Source of the DNA: Escherichia marmotae
GTDB lineage: Bacteria > Pseudomonadota > Gammaproteobacteria > Enterobacterales > Enterobacteriaceae
Length of the DNA stretch: 64,000 nucleotides
Assembly (NCBI RefSeq): GCF_002900365.1
Contig: NZ_CP025979.1
Coordinates: forward strand, 4,464,001 to 4,528,000
Direction of reading: 5' to 3'
Part shown: piece by piece, positions 63,938 through 64,000 of the stretch
Numbering within the stretch: position 1 is the first letter of the stretch
Layout: each line of letters starts with the position of its first letter
Program-made: the position numbers and the translations under genes
The notes under the pieces: generated by a model
Databases searched by the model: none
Told to the model about the DNA's origin: nothing
Seen by the model: the letters and a program-made list of their open reading frames with translations, nothing else

Positions 63938-64000
63938 CACCGCACTGCCTTTGAGTGTAACGACGAAGATTAGCCCACTCAAATGGCTTTTCAGTTTCCT

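Overview
The window is a stretch of an Escherichia coli chromosome, using the species in the broad sense that includes Shigella. The gene content, order and protein sequences match the known yphH-to-bepA segment: an uncharacterised sugar cluster, the isc iron-sulfur operon, pbpC/yfhM, ispG-hisS-bamB-der, guaBA, ppk-ppx, purMN, upp-uraA, hda and bepA. No rRNA, tRNA or CRISPR array is visible. REP/BIME palindromes sit between several genes, as is usual for E. coli. All comparisons with reference strains are from memory, because no search was possible.

Layout. 1-10.7 kb: yphH (ROK-type repressor, cut by the window edge) is divergent from yphG-F-E-D-C-B, an orphan sugar/polyol ABC-import and oxidation cluster; yphA follows on the opposite strand. 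10.7-13.3 kb: hcaT and csiE. The hcaR-hcaEFCBD aromatic-acid operon that lies between yphA and hcaT in K-12 is absent. 13.5-25.6 kb: yfhR, suhB, trmJ, the complete iscRSUA-hscBA-fdx-iscX operon, pepB, sseB and sseA. 25.8-33.7 kb: yfhM (bacterial alpha-2-macroglobulin), pbpC and ndk. 33.8-42.5 kb: rlmN, rodZ, ispG, hisS, yfgM, bamB, der and yfgJ. 42.5-43.1 kb: scar of a deleted intimin-like adhesin locus. 43.1-47.8 kb: xseA divergent from guaBA. 47.9-53.3 kb: yfgI, yfgH, yfgG and yfgF, the last interrupted by an IS3-group element. 53.3-64 kb: ppx/ppk, purNM, upp/uraA, hda, yfgD and bepA.

The core genes (Fe-S assembly, isoprenoid, translation, purine/pyrimidine, replication control, envelope) look intact. 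The accessory genes are visibly decaying: yphG has a 1-nt deletion in a T run, yphE has lost one base ahead of its first Walker A, yphC carries a 7-bp tandem duplication that rewrites its C-terminus, hcaT has an in-frame TAG, yfgF carries an IS3-type insertion without a target duplication plus loss of adjacent coding sequence, and the intimin-like locus is reduced to about 400 bp with stops.

Regulatory signals readable in the DNA include a perfect FNR box before the broken yfgF, PurR operators before guaB and purM, a sigma-E type promoter before bepA, the T-tract start region of upp, a CUG start for hda, and a 92-bp tandem REP duplication just upstream of the isc promoter. I found no clearly new multi-gene system. 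The most interesting unexplained pieces are the yph sugar module, with its mutarotase-fold/TPR protein YphG, and a 45-codon small ORF inside a probable small-RNA locus between sseB and sseA.
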